A stretch of DNA of 64,000 nt from Cervus elaphus (lineage: Eukaryota; Chordata; Mammalia; Artiodactyla; Cervidae), in the NCBI RefSeq assembly GCF_910594005.1, contig NC_057820.1, forward strand, positions 2,609,001 through 2,673,000. Direction: 5' to 3'. The notes under the pieces are model-generated. The model saw nothing but the letters and a program-made list of their open reading frames with translations. It was not told where the DNA came from and searched no databases. Of the stretch, positions 11,251-22,818 are shown piece after piece (the stretch's first letter is position 1; the number at the start of each line of letters is the position of its first letter). The translations under genes and the position numbers were made by a program.

Positions 11251-12909
11251 TCAAGGCCTTTCGAGAGAAGGACCGGCTCTTCCACTGATGCTGGGCCTGC
11301 CATCCCGGGGCCTTGCTGCTCTGCAGAGCTGGGCGGGGGTGGGTGTCTTTCTTGGGCACCCCACTTTCCCCTCGGCCAGCCGGGCTCAGCTTCCACTTGG
11401 ACCGCACCTCCTTGGAGCCCCCTGGGACCTGTTCTGGTCCTCCCTCCACCTCACACCTCCTGAAGGATGTTCTCCAGGCCTCCGAGATGTGGCCTCTTTT
11501 ATTCCCATCCCCCTGGGGTGTGGGCCTATTGGCATCCCCTCAGATCCACAGGTTAGAGCCCTGAGCCCCGGAATGAGACTGTACTTGCAGAGAGGGCCTT
11601 TAAAGAGGGGAGGATGGTAAAAGGGGGTAGTTGGGATGGCCCTAACCCAGCCTGACGGGTGTCCCGACAATCGGAGGTCAGGACAGGGACACTCAGGGGG
11701 CAGATGGCTGTCTGTGGCCGAGGAGAGATGCCTCGGGGGGAACAAGCCCTCACCCCGAGCTTGGATGTCCGCCCCCAGGACTGTGAGGAACACGAGTTTC
11801 TGCTGATGACACCGCTGGTCTGGTGCTTTGCTGGGTGGCCGACAGGCTGGTACAGTTGGCAGGTCGGCCTTGGACCTGGGTTGAGGACCTCTCCCAGGGT
11901 TCCCTCTTGGGGACCGTCATGGTGAAAGTTGGCATTGGCTCATCCATGCCACTGTCCATCACCACGTCCTCCTCCCTTCCTTCCATGCTGCCCAGGTGCC
12001 CTCTAGCCCGGAGGAACGGGGTGGGGGGTACTTCCTGGGGCCTCCAACTGGGTCCTATGAAGCCAGGCGCTGCCTACCTGACTTTGTGGAGCCCTTGCTC
12101 TCAGAACCCTGGTGCCATCCCAGGAGAAGCCCCAGCCACATGGAGAGGTGATCACCTCGTGGTCAGCAGCCCCGGCTGAACCCCCATCCTCTGCCCCCTG
12201 CAGCTGCGAGCTGTGTGAAGGGCCAACCTGCTCATCCAGCCCAGCTGACCACATCCCCCAGCAACCACGTGGAGACCCAAGAGAGAACCTCATAGCCAAC
12301 CCCTCTCAACCACAGAGCCATGTGAGATAAGCCAGCGGTTTGGGGGGCGGTTGCTACGCAGCAGCAGATAAGCAAAGTACCCCCCAAGTGGCCCTGGCCC
12401 TGCCTTTGGGGCCACACGACACCGGTCTGAGTGCCCGGGCAGCCCTTTGGAAGTCAGACAGTAGTGACCCCCGTAGCCCCCTCTCCTGGTGAGCAGCCCT
12501 GACTCCTGCATGCCTTCCCCCAAAGATCCAGCCTCAGGCCGCCTCTCCAACCTTCTCGCCGCTGACAAGCCCCCTCTAACCTGCCAAGACCCAGGTTACC
12601 CAAAGGGACCCACCACCAGCCGTAACACCGCCAAGGATGTGCGACCCACCCAGAATGCTGCAGAGCCCTCACCTCTTTTATTCAGGACGCTCTGCTCCTA
12701 TTATTATAACCGAAGGCGAAATGTTCTGTCTAATCACGCTCATCTTATCACCTGCTTAAATGAACCCTGTGTCACTTACAACCTCTGGATCCTTTTTAAC
12801 CAAGCAGACGCCTAGGCAGTTTCCACACTTTTCCTGGGAGCACCGGGAGACCAGCTGACCCCTGGCATAGAGGTCACCAACCAAGAGCTCCAGGCTGTTG
12901 TGTGTACCC
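11251..12909. other. Unique GC-rich DNA, nothing recognised
   Basis: No repeat, RNA gene or persuasive exon. Several open frames overlap on both strands. Confidence 0.5.
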
Positions 12910-12921
12910 TCTGCCAGCGGG

Positions 12922-13148
12922 CATGCATCGTAAGTCACTTCAGTTGTGTCTGGCTCTGTGCGATCCTATGGGCGATAGCCTGCCAGGCTCCTCCATCCAT
13001 GGGATTTTCCAGGCAAGAATACTGGAGTGGGTTGCCATTTCCTTCTCCAGGGGATCTTCCCAACCCAGGGATCGAACCTGCGTCTCTTATGTGTACCTGC
13101 ATTGTGAGGCAGGTTCTTTACCACTAGCGTCACCAGGGAAGCCCCCCG
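12922..13148 (-). mobile_element. Bov-tA SINE
   Basis: Antisense copy: Bov-A unit (gggattttccaggcaagaat), then cccaacccagggatcgaacc and the complement of the tRNA head ending accagggaagcccc. A probable old target duplication, tctgccagcggg (12910-12921) and tctgctagcagg (13149-13160), matches at 10 of 12 bases. Confidence 0.93.
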
Positions 13149-13160
13149 TCTGCTAGCAGG

Positions 13161-14424
13161 GAGGTGCTAATGAGTGAGTAGGGAGATAGAGGATTCATGC
13201 TTCGGAAAATTGCACTCCCCCGCCCCCCACCCAAATAAATCTGATGCAACCAGACGAAGCAGTTTGTCACACAGAGTGATGTACATTTTTAAAAGAATTT
13301 CAGGTTTAAGAAATTCAGTGATTTTTCATCACCCGTTTCAAAAAATACCAGAGGAAAAGAAAGAAAATACAGATCCCATCACTTAAAAAAATCAAAATAC
13401 TTTCTCTTCCAGGGTTTGAATCACCAGTCCCCAGCTCACACGTGGGTTTTCTGAGAATGTCTCGTTCATTTAACTATTTTCCAACCTGGAGGAAGAAATT
13501 GTCAGTCAGACGCTATTTCGAGAACAGAAGCAGATTCTATGGAAGATGCCGAGGAAGTTCCGAGTGCTGTGGGCAGGGACCGAGCTCACCACCTTGGATG
13601 TGTGGCTCGGCCGCGGGCCCGTGGGAGACCCCCACACCCTGCAGAGGTTACTGACTGGTTGGGCTGACCTCTGGGGACCCCGAGTCCCCACCCCACGGAG
13701 CCTGCGTCGTCCAAGTCTCTGAGCAATGAAAGAAGAGTGTTTATTACAACCACCCCCCGTGACGGCCTCGTTTCATTTTGGAGTCTCCAAATCTCCAGCC
13801 ACTTAGCGAGGAGACAAAGAAAGGACGTGTTTCTACGGGGGAAAGCTTGTCGGTTTAATCTCAGAGCTGTAAGAGACGAGGCTCAGAGCGGATTTAAGTG
13901 GTTTTCACATATGCCGCTCTCCGCGTGAGAAATATGAACGTGACCACCCAGGCGGCTTTTCTGGGAGTTTTAATGCATTATATAAGCACGTTTACATAAA
14001 TGTTTTCCTGGGTTGGATAAACAGTGCCTTTCTATTTAAATTTTAATCTGGGTCCTTGGCAATGAAGTTTATGATCTTTTCGTAACCCTGGAGATTTATC
14101 CTTGATGCAGATTTCAAACGTGAAGTGAAATGTCACTAAGTTCGCGAGTCTCTACCCAGACCCCTGGGAAGCAGTCAAGAGGGAGGATGGGAGGGTTCAT
14201 CCCACGGATGTGTTTTGAGTGGGTGCTGTGTCTGTACGTCCCGTCCAGGAGGAAACGAAGGACCCAGCGCCTGCCTATGCCCTGGAGCCTCTGCTGCAGC
14301 GGGAGGGGCTGACCCTAAACCCGCAGAGGGTGGTGTTGGGAGGAGCCGTGTGCTCAGGGGGAAACGGCGCCCGGCTGTGAAGGGAGCAGAGGCTAAAGGA
14401 GGAGACGGTGAGCTATGGTGACGT
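13161..14424. other. Unique DNA with an AT-richer island at about 13920-14140
   Basis: No gene or repeat was recognised. The stretch 13920-14140 contrasts in composition with its GC-rich neighbours and carries no repeat signature. It is a possible conserved non-coding element, untested. Confidence 0.45.
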
Positions 14425-14570
14425 CTCAGGGGGTGCGCCAGGCAGAGGGAGGAGCAGGCGCAAAGGCCCTGGGGCAGAAACTGCAGCAGTCAGTCACGGA
14501 GTAGCAGGTGTGAGCAGGGAGGGGAGGGACAGCAAAGTCAGGTCTGGCGTGGAGATGGGGGGGCGGGCAG
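14425..14570 (-). repeat. L2 relic (antisense)
   Basis: ggcagagggaggagcaggcg followed by caaaggccctggggcagaaa is the antisense L2 signature. Diverged and short. Confidence 0.5.
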
Positions 14571-14679
14571 GGCTGACCCTCCAGGAGGCTCTGGGTGGGG
14601 CCCGTCCTGCCATCACGCCTGCCTCAGGGGTGGGGTTCTCTCACCCGCACTGGCCCAGCCCACCCACCTTGCCCTGAGT

Positions 14680-14770
14680 CTTCATCGTCTAGGTCTTGGC
14701 TCAGCCCCTCCCGGCTGTGGGACCTGGAGAAACCTCCCCTGGAAATTGGGGGTCATGGGTTACTGCGGGG
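14680..14770 (+). repeat. Possible MIR relic
   Basis: Diverged MIR-like order: gctgtgggacctggagaaac, then cctggaaattgggggtcatg. Weak match. Confidence 0.35.
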
Positions 14771-15917
14771 GGTCAGGTGAGCACGGAGCGCGGTGCCCAG
14801 AGGGCCTGTGAGCGCTGGTTCTGCTGTGAGGACAAGGCTCGGGCCCTGGAGCGCCCTCACTGCTTACTCCACCTGGCGGCCCTCCCTCACTGCGCGCCCC
14901 TCCCACCCTCCTCCAGCGCCTCCTCCAGCAGGCCTCCCCGCTTGCCCCAGTCGGGCCCCAGCCTGTCTCACTCTCTCTGGGCCTTACTGGGAGGGATGCT
15001 CGCTGACCCCCTCTGTGTCCCTGGTACCCCAGAGGGGGCCAGGTGTCCAGGAGATGCTCACTCCAGGGACGACTGATGAGTGAGCGGGGCTGACTCGGGG
15101 ACGTCCTGAGTCAGGGGTTGGGCCCCAGGCAATGGGGTCCTCCCCATGGATGGAGCCGCCTCCCAGCTTGCTGTCTTCTCCTCTGCCGCCATCTGCAGAG
15201 CGTGCCCAGCACCATCAGGACCCCATGAAGACTGCTCATCTGACACAGGGCAGGCACACAGCTGTGAAGACGGCCAGGACCCAGGGGAGAGGCCTGCACC
15301 AAGTCCCTAGACGGGGGTCGCGCCCTGGCTGGGGCTTTGCTGCTGCGACCCAGGTAAGACTCCACTTCCCCGACGGTGGGATGAGGGGGGATGTTGGTAC
15401 TCTATGGTTGAGAGGATAGAGCAAGCCACAGGCCTGATGCTCAGAGCCCAGCCTGGGAACACAAGGCGGGTGTCTCGGGTCCACTGTGGGGGTGTCCTTT
15501 ATGTAGCATTGCCAGGACCCTGGCCCTGGGTGGATGGGCCATCCAGGGCCCCATGCCAAAGGACGTCTGAGAAGGTGGGCAGGTGGGTGACCTCAGGCTC
15601 TGCACGGCTTCCCTCAGGGTGCAGTTGGGGCTGCGGTAGCCTAGCGGGGTCTTCTCATAGGGTTTCCCACCTTGAAGATGTCCACGGGAGGATGCTCTCG
15701 TCAGAAGTGGCCAGCAGACCAGGGCTGGTCGGTCCAGGGCAGAGGTGGAGCATTTCTAGAAATCGATGGCCCAGCAGTGACTGTCGCCTGGGCAGGAGCT
15801 CAAGGCAGCGGCGGAACAGGCCGTGAGGGACCACTGGCTTCCCATCACGGGTTCTGGGAACTCTTCTGAGAGTGAAAAGCAGCATTTGGATGTTTCTTGA
15901 TTTGTTCTGGAGTAAAG
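14771..15917. other. Unique GC-rich DNA, nothing recognised
   Basis: No supported feature. Frames on both strands near 15655-15885 were considered but show no family motif. Confidence 0.5.
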
Positions 15918-15925
15918 ATCTGATT

Positions 15926-16260
15926 AGGATTTCCCTGTAACTCAGCTGGTAAAGAATCTGCCTGCAATGCAGAAGACTCCGCTTCGATTCCTGGGTCAGA
16001 AAGATCCGCTAGAGAAGGGATAGGCTGCCCACTCCACTGTTCTTGGGCTTCCTTCGTGGCTCAGACAGTAAAGAATCAGCCTGCAATGTGGGAGACCTGG
16101 GTTCGATTCCTGGGTTGGGAAGGTCCCCTGGAAAAGGGAACGGCTACCCACTCCAGTATTCTGGCCTGGAGAATCCCATGGACAGAGGAGCCTGACAGGA
16201 TACAGTCCGTGGGGTCACAAAGAGTCAGACACGACTGAGCAACTAAGCCCAACACAGACA
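15926..16260 (+). mobile_element. Dimeric Bov-tA SINE
   Basis: Two tRNA-like heads occur in one insertion. The first is at 15930 (ctcagctggtaaagaatctg) with a short A unit. The second is at 16047 (ggcttccttcgtggctcaga) with the full Bov-A unit ending cacgactgagcaactaag. A single 8-base target duplication, atctgatt, at 15918-15925 and 16261-16268 brackets the whole dimer, so it inserted as one unit. Confidence 0.92.
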
Positions 16261-16268
16261 ATCTGATT

Positions 16269-17640
16269 CGTTTGCTTTGAGTCTGAGCCCAAACTACCTT
16301 TGGCGAAAACACTGGCTTGGCCAAGCTGGCCACATGGATGTGCCCCATGGCTGAGCCTGGGTCCCAGGAGGGGCCAGCCTGCCCTGGACGGTGTCCCCAT
16401 TGCAGCGGGAGCCTAGGATGCACAGAGGGTCAGGCTAGGAGGGCGACTCGGTGTCCTCAGGTGTCAGCTGGCCGGAAGCCACGAGGGGCTGACGTTCGGG
16501 GTGCTCCTTGGGTTGGCTGTTTCAGAGGGAGGTATCTCCTCCGGCAAGGAGCATCAGGGCGCAGGTCTCCCTTGGTCCCCTCAGTGGGTGCTCACCTGCT
16601 GGGGTTCAGCGGGCACCCTCTGCCCACGCCTGCACGCCTTCCCCCAGAAACGCCTGCACAGACCATGATGTCGTCTCACCTGGCATCTATGAGTGGGGCC
16701 CATATTCCCCATTATCACCTGAATCCCCCTGGTGACCCAAAGACACCCTGTTTTGATCAGTCCCATTTGAAGGATGGGAAAACTGAGGCCAGGCAGCTGG
16801 CTCTCATGTTTTCAGTCGGTCCAGAGCTTGCCTGTGGCGGCTGGCAGGACAGCGGGCCTTCAGACACGTGGCATCCTGGTCGAGGAGGGTGGGGTGGGAC
16901 CAGGTCATGGTCCCACAGAAGCCCAGGTTCTAGTCCTTGAAACCTGTGGCCGTGTCAGCTTACAGGGCAAGGGGCTGTGCAGGTCAGATGAAGGGCCTTG
17001 AGGAGGGGTCATCCAGGCTGGGGAGCGGGGAGGCCAGGGAGTCGCCGGCCAGCAGCCCGGGACCACAGGCAGCCCTAGGACCTGGACACGGAACCGGCAC
17101 CCAGAGCCCCTGGACGCCTGGACGTCAGGCTCTGACGCCCAGAACGGTTAGAGGTTAAACTCAGGCTGTTTCCGCCCAGCGCAGTGGAGGCGACTCGTGA
17201 GAGCAGCCAGAGCAAGCTCGCATGTAGCGGACACGGGCAGCCGGGCTGGGGAGATTGGTGTATCGATGCGTCCTGGCCCAGAACCTGCCGGGCGCTGGCA
17301 CTTTTAATGGGAATGAGGCCGCTTTCTCAAAGCCACTGGCGGTGTTGGAATTAGAAACCCGGCACCCTGCTCCAACCCTGTTCTGTGTCTGGACCACCTG
17401 CTGCTCTCCCTGTGACGGTTCTGCCTCCCTGGGCTCCGCCTGGATGGGGTGTGGGGGCTGGGACCTGCCCTGAACACAGGGGTCCAGCAGGTCGTGCACC
17501 AGCAGGTCCCCTGAGCCTCACCCAGGCCTCCCTCAGCCCCTCAACATACGGCATGTGACCCAGCCAGAGCGTGAAGTGCCTCATGGGGCTTCTACCCATT
17601 GCAGAGAGCGCCCATGCAGCTCAGGAAGCTTCTCCACGCT
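16269..17640. other. Unique GC-rich DNA with a possible MIR relic
   Basis: At about 16765-16800 the phrase gatgggaaaactgaggccag suggests an antisense MIR. Otherwise nothing is recognised. Confidence 0.45.
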
Positions 17641-17992
17641 CGGTTCAGTTCAGTCACTCAGTCGTGTCTGACTCTCTGCAACCCCATGGACTGCAGCACG
17701 CCAGGCCTCCCTGTCCATCACCAACTCCCGGAGTTTACTCAAACTCATGTCCATCGAGTCAGTGATGCCATCCAACCATCTCATCCTCTGTCGTCCCCTT
17801 CTCCTCCCACCTTCCATCTTTCCCAGCATCAGGGTCTTTTCCAATGAGTCACATCAGGTGGCCAAAGTATTAGAGCTTCAGCTTTAGCGTCAGTCCTTCC
17901 AATGAATATGCGGGACTGATTTCCTTTAGGATGGACTGGTTGGATCTCCTTGCAGTCCAAGGGACTCTCAAGAGTCTTCTCCAACACCACAG
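17641..17992 (-). mobile_element. BovB LINE 3' end, 5'-truncated
   Basis: Antisense BovB from ttcagttcagtcactcagtc through gatgccatccaaccatctca to agtcttctccaacaccacag. It contains only the ORF2 C-terminus and 3' tail. A small deletion near 17847 (gagtcacatcagg) removes bases present in sister copies. Confidence 0.92.
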
Positions 17993-19749
17993 CAACAAGA
18001 AACTCAACCCGCGGAGGCGTCAGAGCCCCGCGAGGGGTGCCTGGGGAGTGTTCACTCGTGTTCTGATGATAATAATTATTGTCACAATGTGACGCAATGC
18101 TGAGGCTGAAAGGACACGCTTGTTGGGAGAACACACAGCTAAACACACCTAGACCTGCGGGGCCGGGGACGCCAACGTCTCTTCACTCCTCCCAAACCAC
18201 TCGGGAGCCAGCGCCCTTGCTGGAGCAGCTGCTGAAGCCAGCGGTCAGCTCTCTGTCCACCGAGCCCTGGACCTTTCACCGTCTGAGGATGCAGCTCATC
18301 ACCCCGAGGCCTTTTTCTCTTGGCCTCCCAGGACCCCCAGCTGTGGGCTTCCCCCTGCTGCCCCTGTGGTTCTCCCCTCAGATCACACCTCTCCTTGGGG
18401 CTGTCTGCACTTCCGGCCTCGGGGTTTAATACCTCCTGTGGTCAGGGACTCGCCAGCGTGCGTGGCCACGTGAGACACTGCCCCAGCTCCAGACGTGCAC
18501 CCACCACCGCCCCACTGACTCCCCTGGGCCCCTGGGGCGCCTCAGACCCCAGCCCGCCGCAAGCCTGGTGGTCCCACCCGGCTGATGGCCGTCCTTGGAC
18601 TTGCTCCGGCCGCACGAGGTCTGTTTCATAAGAGCTGAAGGGTCTGTGGGTGGTGGACCCAGCACCTTGGCCAGCTGGGAGTTGGAAGGCAGAGCCCGCT
18701 CTGTGCAGTTCCGGATGGGGAAGGTTATAAACAACACGGGTTTATCTCCCACCGTCTGAAGGCTGGACGAGGAGGTGCGCCTGGTCCAGCCCGGTCCGGT
18801 CACAGGTGGGGAAAATGAGGCCCAGGGGGACCGGCAGGGCCGGGGTCCGGGCTCCTCCTGGCCTGTAGGCAGCTGCCACCGTGCCGTGTGCTCACATGGA
18901 GCCTTTGTGCATCTCAGGAAGTGGGGGTGCGAGCGAGGGAGAAGGCTGGCACCTCTTCCTTCAAGGGCACAGAGCCCAGTGTGGGGCAGGCGGGCACAGT
19001 CAAAGTCTCAGGACCTGACCTTGGCAAGGCCGCTGGCAGACTGAGGCGGGGCCCCGGACTCTCTAGGGAGGATGGAGGTGGGGCTGGAGTTTGGGGCGCT
19101 GGAGTCTGCTGGAGTTTAGGGTGCTGGTCTGTCCCATTTCATCAGCTGCTCCCCCAAATCCACACTCACTCTGCTTTCTCTGACCCCTTTGAACCTGGCT
19201 CTGTGTCAGGCAAGCAGGACGCAGCAAACCAGGCTCCCGGACACCCCGTGGAGCCCTGGTCTCTCGGGGGCCCCAGGACTAAGCAGAGTGAAGCAAGTAA
19301 ATAGGCGTGCAAGCTGGGTTTGCCCTGAAGCCTGCTGCGCTCGGCCTGGATGGGGCCCCTCGGGGCCTGGCCCTCCCCAGTGCCCTCGGCCCTCGGTCGT
19401 GAGGAAGCTGCTGCGGTCTCTCCAGCCTCATCCTTGCCGCTCCCCTTGCAGTCCAGGCCCCCTTCCCCACCCAGTCTTCTCGTTGCTGCAGGTCCCGGGC
19501 CCGCTAAGGGGTGCCCCCCGCTGTCCCCGCCAGCCCCCCGCCCTCCAGACAGCGAGGCCTCGCTCAGCGTCCACCCCCGGCTTCCCTCCCTGCTCCTTGG
19601 GTTCCCTGGAGTCGAACTTCACGGACACACCACGAACAACGACAGACGAAGTCCCTGTGTGCCCCGGCCGGTAACCCAGCTTTCCTGCTCCTGGTCCGCA
19701 CAGCCTGACCCCCCATGTGGCCGGTACGCCCCGCACAAACGTCCTCTGA
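17993..19749. other. Unique GC-rich DNA, nothing recognised
   Basis: At 18800-18825 a gaaaatgaggcccaggg phrase hints at MIR but is too short to call. No gene was identified. Confidence 0.45.
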
Positions 19750-20150
19750 GCTTCCTGGGGCTGTCGTGACAAACCACCGCTCGGTTGGGGGCTGGAAGCA
19801 ACACGTGCCTATTCTCTCACGGCCAGGAGGCCCGGAGGCTCGGAGTCAGCGGTCAGCTGGTTCCTCCTCTCTCTCCTCCAGGGAAGAATTGCCCCCGCCT
19901 TTTCCAGCTTCTAAAGGCGTCGCGTTCTTTGGCCTGTGGTCCCTCCTCCCTCTTCAAAGCCAACTGGGCTTAGTCCAGCTCTCTGTCCCCACGTCTCCTC
20001 CCCCTCTGACCCTCCTCCCGCCCTCTTACGAGGGTCCCGAGACGACCCTGGACTCCCCTGGAGAATCTAGGGCCTTACCTCCATCACGCCCACAAAGTCC
20101 TCCTCCACCACGCGCAGTGACCTGTTCACAGAGTCCCGGCACTGGGACCT
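19750..20150 (+). repeat. Ancient L1M-type 3' relic
   Basis: gggctgtcgtgacaaaccac, tctcacggccaggaggcc and the later gagaatctagggccttacct follow the order of old mammalian L1M 3' ends. Divergence is high, so the boundaries are approximate. Confidence 0.45.
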
Positions 20151-20496
20151 GGGTGTTGTTGGGGACAGTTGTTCATCCGACCGCAGACACCAGAAGTCGT
20201 TTACTGGTCCGTGTTGTTGACACTCAGCCGGTTCTGACCTGTCACTCTCACCATGGCTTTAGTGAGAAAGGGAGCCTTGCAGCTGACGTGACATCCACCC
20301 AGGGTCCTTGGTGAAGCCCTATGTGTGCAAGTTCTGGGTTGAAAGGAATCAAAAATTCTCGGCTTTTAAAACATACTTTGCCAGTTTCTTTCCTGAAAGG
20401 CTGTGGCACTTACACTTCCTTTGCTGTCACCGCACTTGAGATTCTCATGTGTCTAAGTCCATCCAGGCCGCGGTGGTGATAGCAAACACCACTGAC
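20151..20496. other. Unique DNA, nothing recognised
   Basis: No repeat or gene signature is visible. Confidence 0.5.
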
Positions 20497-20588
20497 CGCA
20501 GGGAAAAGATGCTGCTGAACGCAGGGACAAGACCCTGCCGACCACAGGGATGAGACCCCGCCGAGCGCAGGGACAAGACGCCACTGAT
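20497..20588. repeat. 23-base tandem repeat, four copies
   Basis: Four adjacent 23-base units begin cgcaggga / cgcaggga / cacaggga / cgcaggga, at 20497, 20520, 20543 and 20566. Each continues with an imperfect aagaccctgccga-like end. Confidence 0.85.
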
Positions 20589-20833
20589 TCAGGCCCTGGC
20601 AACAGCACACATTTATTACTTATGGTTAGGGAAGCTGGACGTCCAAGCTGAGGGTGCAGGCATGGTGGTGACAGATAGCAGGTGGATCCCTGAGTCCTCG
20701 CAGGTGGAAGGGGCCAGGCAGCACCCTGGGGTCTATTATTTTGATTGAAGCATAGTTGATTTATGATGTGTTCATTTCAGGTGTACATCAAAGTGATTTA
20801 GATTCTTTCCCTTTATAGGTTACTATTAGATAT

Positions 20834-21722
20834 AGAGGAGCTTACCCCTCGTCGAAGGTCAGGGGTGGCAGCAGAGAGCCCTGGGCTGGAGGAAGCACAA
20901 GCTGGAATTAAGACTGCTGGGAGAAATATAAATAACCTCAGATATGCAGATGACACCACCCTTATGGCAGAAAGTAAAGAGAAACTAAATAGCTTCTTGA
21001 TGAAAGTGAAAGAGGAGAGTGAAAAAGTTGGCTTTAAGCTCAACATTCAGAAAACTAAGATCATGGCATCTGGTCCCATCACTTCATGGCAAATAGATGG
21101 GGAAACAGCGGAAACAGGGGCTGACTTTATTTTTTGGGGCTCCAAAATCACTGCAGATGGTGATTGCAGCCATGAAATTAAAAGACGCTTACTCCTTGGA
21201 AGGAAAGTTATGACCAACCTAGACAGCATATTAAAAAGCAGAGACATTACTTTGCCAGCAAAGGTCCGTCTAGTCAAGGCTATGGTTTTTCCAGTGGTCA
21301 TGTATGGATGTGAGAGTTGGACTATAAAGAAAGCTGAGCACTGAAGAATTGATGCTTTTGAACTGTGGTGTTGGAGAAGACTCTTGAGAGTCCCTTGGAC
21401 TGCAAGGAGATCCAACCAGTCCATCCTAAAGGAGATCAGTCCTGGGTGTTCATTGGAAGGACTGATGCTGAAGCTGAAACTCCAGTACTTTGGCCACCTC
21501 ATGTGAAGAGTTGACTCATTGGAAAAGACCTTGATGCTGGGAGGGATTGGGGGCAGGAGGAGAAGGGGACAACAGAGGATGAGATGGTTGGATGGCATCA
21601 CCGACTTGATAGACATGAGTTTGAGTAAACTCTGGGACTTGGTGACGGACAGGGAGGCCTGGCGTGCTACGGTTCATGGGGTCGCAAAGAGTCCAACACG
21701 ACTGAGCGACTGAACTGAACTG
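20834..21722 (+). mobile_element. BovB LINE, internally deleted, inside L1
   Basis: A short upstream BovB piece (gaggagcttacccctcgtcg, 20834-20875) is joined directly to the late RT region (gggctggaggaagcacaagc) and continues to the terminal gaactgaactga. Target copies attagatat lie at 20825-20833 and 21723-21731. The deletion removes RT motifs A and B. Confidence 0.88.
20865..21344 (+). pseudogene. BovB ORF2 C-terminal remnant
   Basis: 160 codons are open and include the RT motif C (LRYADDTT) and the thumb-side region down to a tga stop at 21342-21344 where family members read through. Motifs A and B and the endonuclease are absent. Confidence 0.85.
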
Positions 21723-21732
21723 ATTAGATATT

Positions 21733-21974
21733 AGGGCTTCCCTGGGGGCTCAGACAGTAAAGAATCTGCCTTCAATTCGGGAGACCTGGGTTTGATCCCT
21801 GGGTCAGGAAGATCCCCTGGAGGAGGAAATGGCAACCCACCCCAGTATTCTTGCCTGGAGAATCCCATGGACAGAGGAGCCTGGCGGGCTGCAGTCCATG
21901 GGGTCACAAAGGGTCAGACACAATTTAGTGAGTTGCGCGTGCATGTGTGTGTGCACACACAAACACACACACAC
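21733..21974 (+). mobile_element. Bov-tA SINE with CA-rich tail
   Basis: Head ggcttccctgggggctcaga, box gtttgatccctgggtcagga, Bov-A unit to about 21930, then a tail that has become (TG)/(CA) repeats at 21944-21974. It sits directly after the BovB. Copies of tagatatt at 21725-21732 and 21975-21982 are its target duplication. Confidence 0.93.
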
Positions 21975-22818
21975 TAGATATTGAATATGGTTCCCTGTGC
22001 TATACGGTAGGTCCTTGTATATTTGTTTTATGTATAGTGGCATGTATCTTCTTTTACCTTAGATGGTATTTATTTGATTCATTTTTAAAATATACTTCTT
22101 CAGGGCTCAAAGTCAGTTTTGAATTCTCTGTTGCACTCTTTTCTATTTTCTGATTATAGGAGCATTACTTGAGAAAGGCAGACAGACTGTATTGTGTATA
22201 TCTTTTAATCCCAGACAGCTTATTTATTCCCCACCCTTTCCTCTTTTGTTTTGTAAGTTTGTTTTCTATTTCTGTGAATCTATTTCTGTTTTGTAAATAA
22301 GTCATTTGCATACATTATTTTAGATTTCCCGTATTAACAGCATATGATGTTTGTTTTTCTATGACTTATTTCACTCAGTATGATCATTTCTAGGTCCATT
22401 CATGTTGCTGCAAATGGCTTTATTTCATTCTTTTAAATGGCTGAATAATATTCCTCTGTATAGACATACTGAATCTTCTTTGTCCGTTCCTCTGTTGATG
22501 GACATCTAGGTTGCTTCTGTGTCTTGGCTAATTAGTGAATAATGCTGTTGTGAACATAGAGGTACGTGTATCTTTTTTCTGAATATATGCCCAGGAATGG
22601 GATTGCTGGATCATATGGTAGCTCTATTTTTAGTTTTTTAAGGGACCTCCATACTGTTTTCCATCATGACTGCACCAATTTACATTCTCATCAACACTGT
22701 AGGAGGGTTTCCTTTTCTCCACACCCTCCCCAGCATTTACTGTTGGTAGAGTTTTTAATGATGGCCTTTCTGACCTGTTTGAGGTAGTATCTCATTTTAG
22801 TTTTGATTTGCATTTCTC

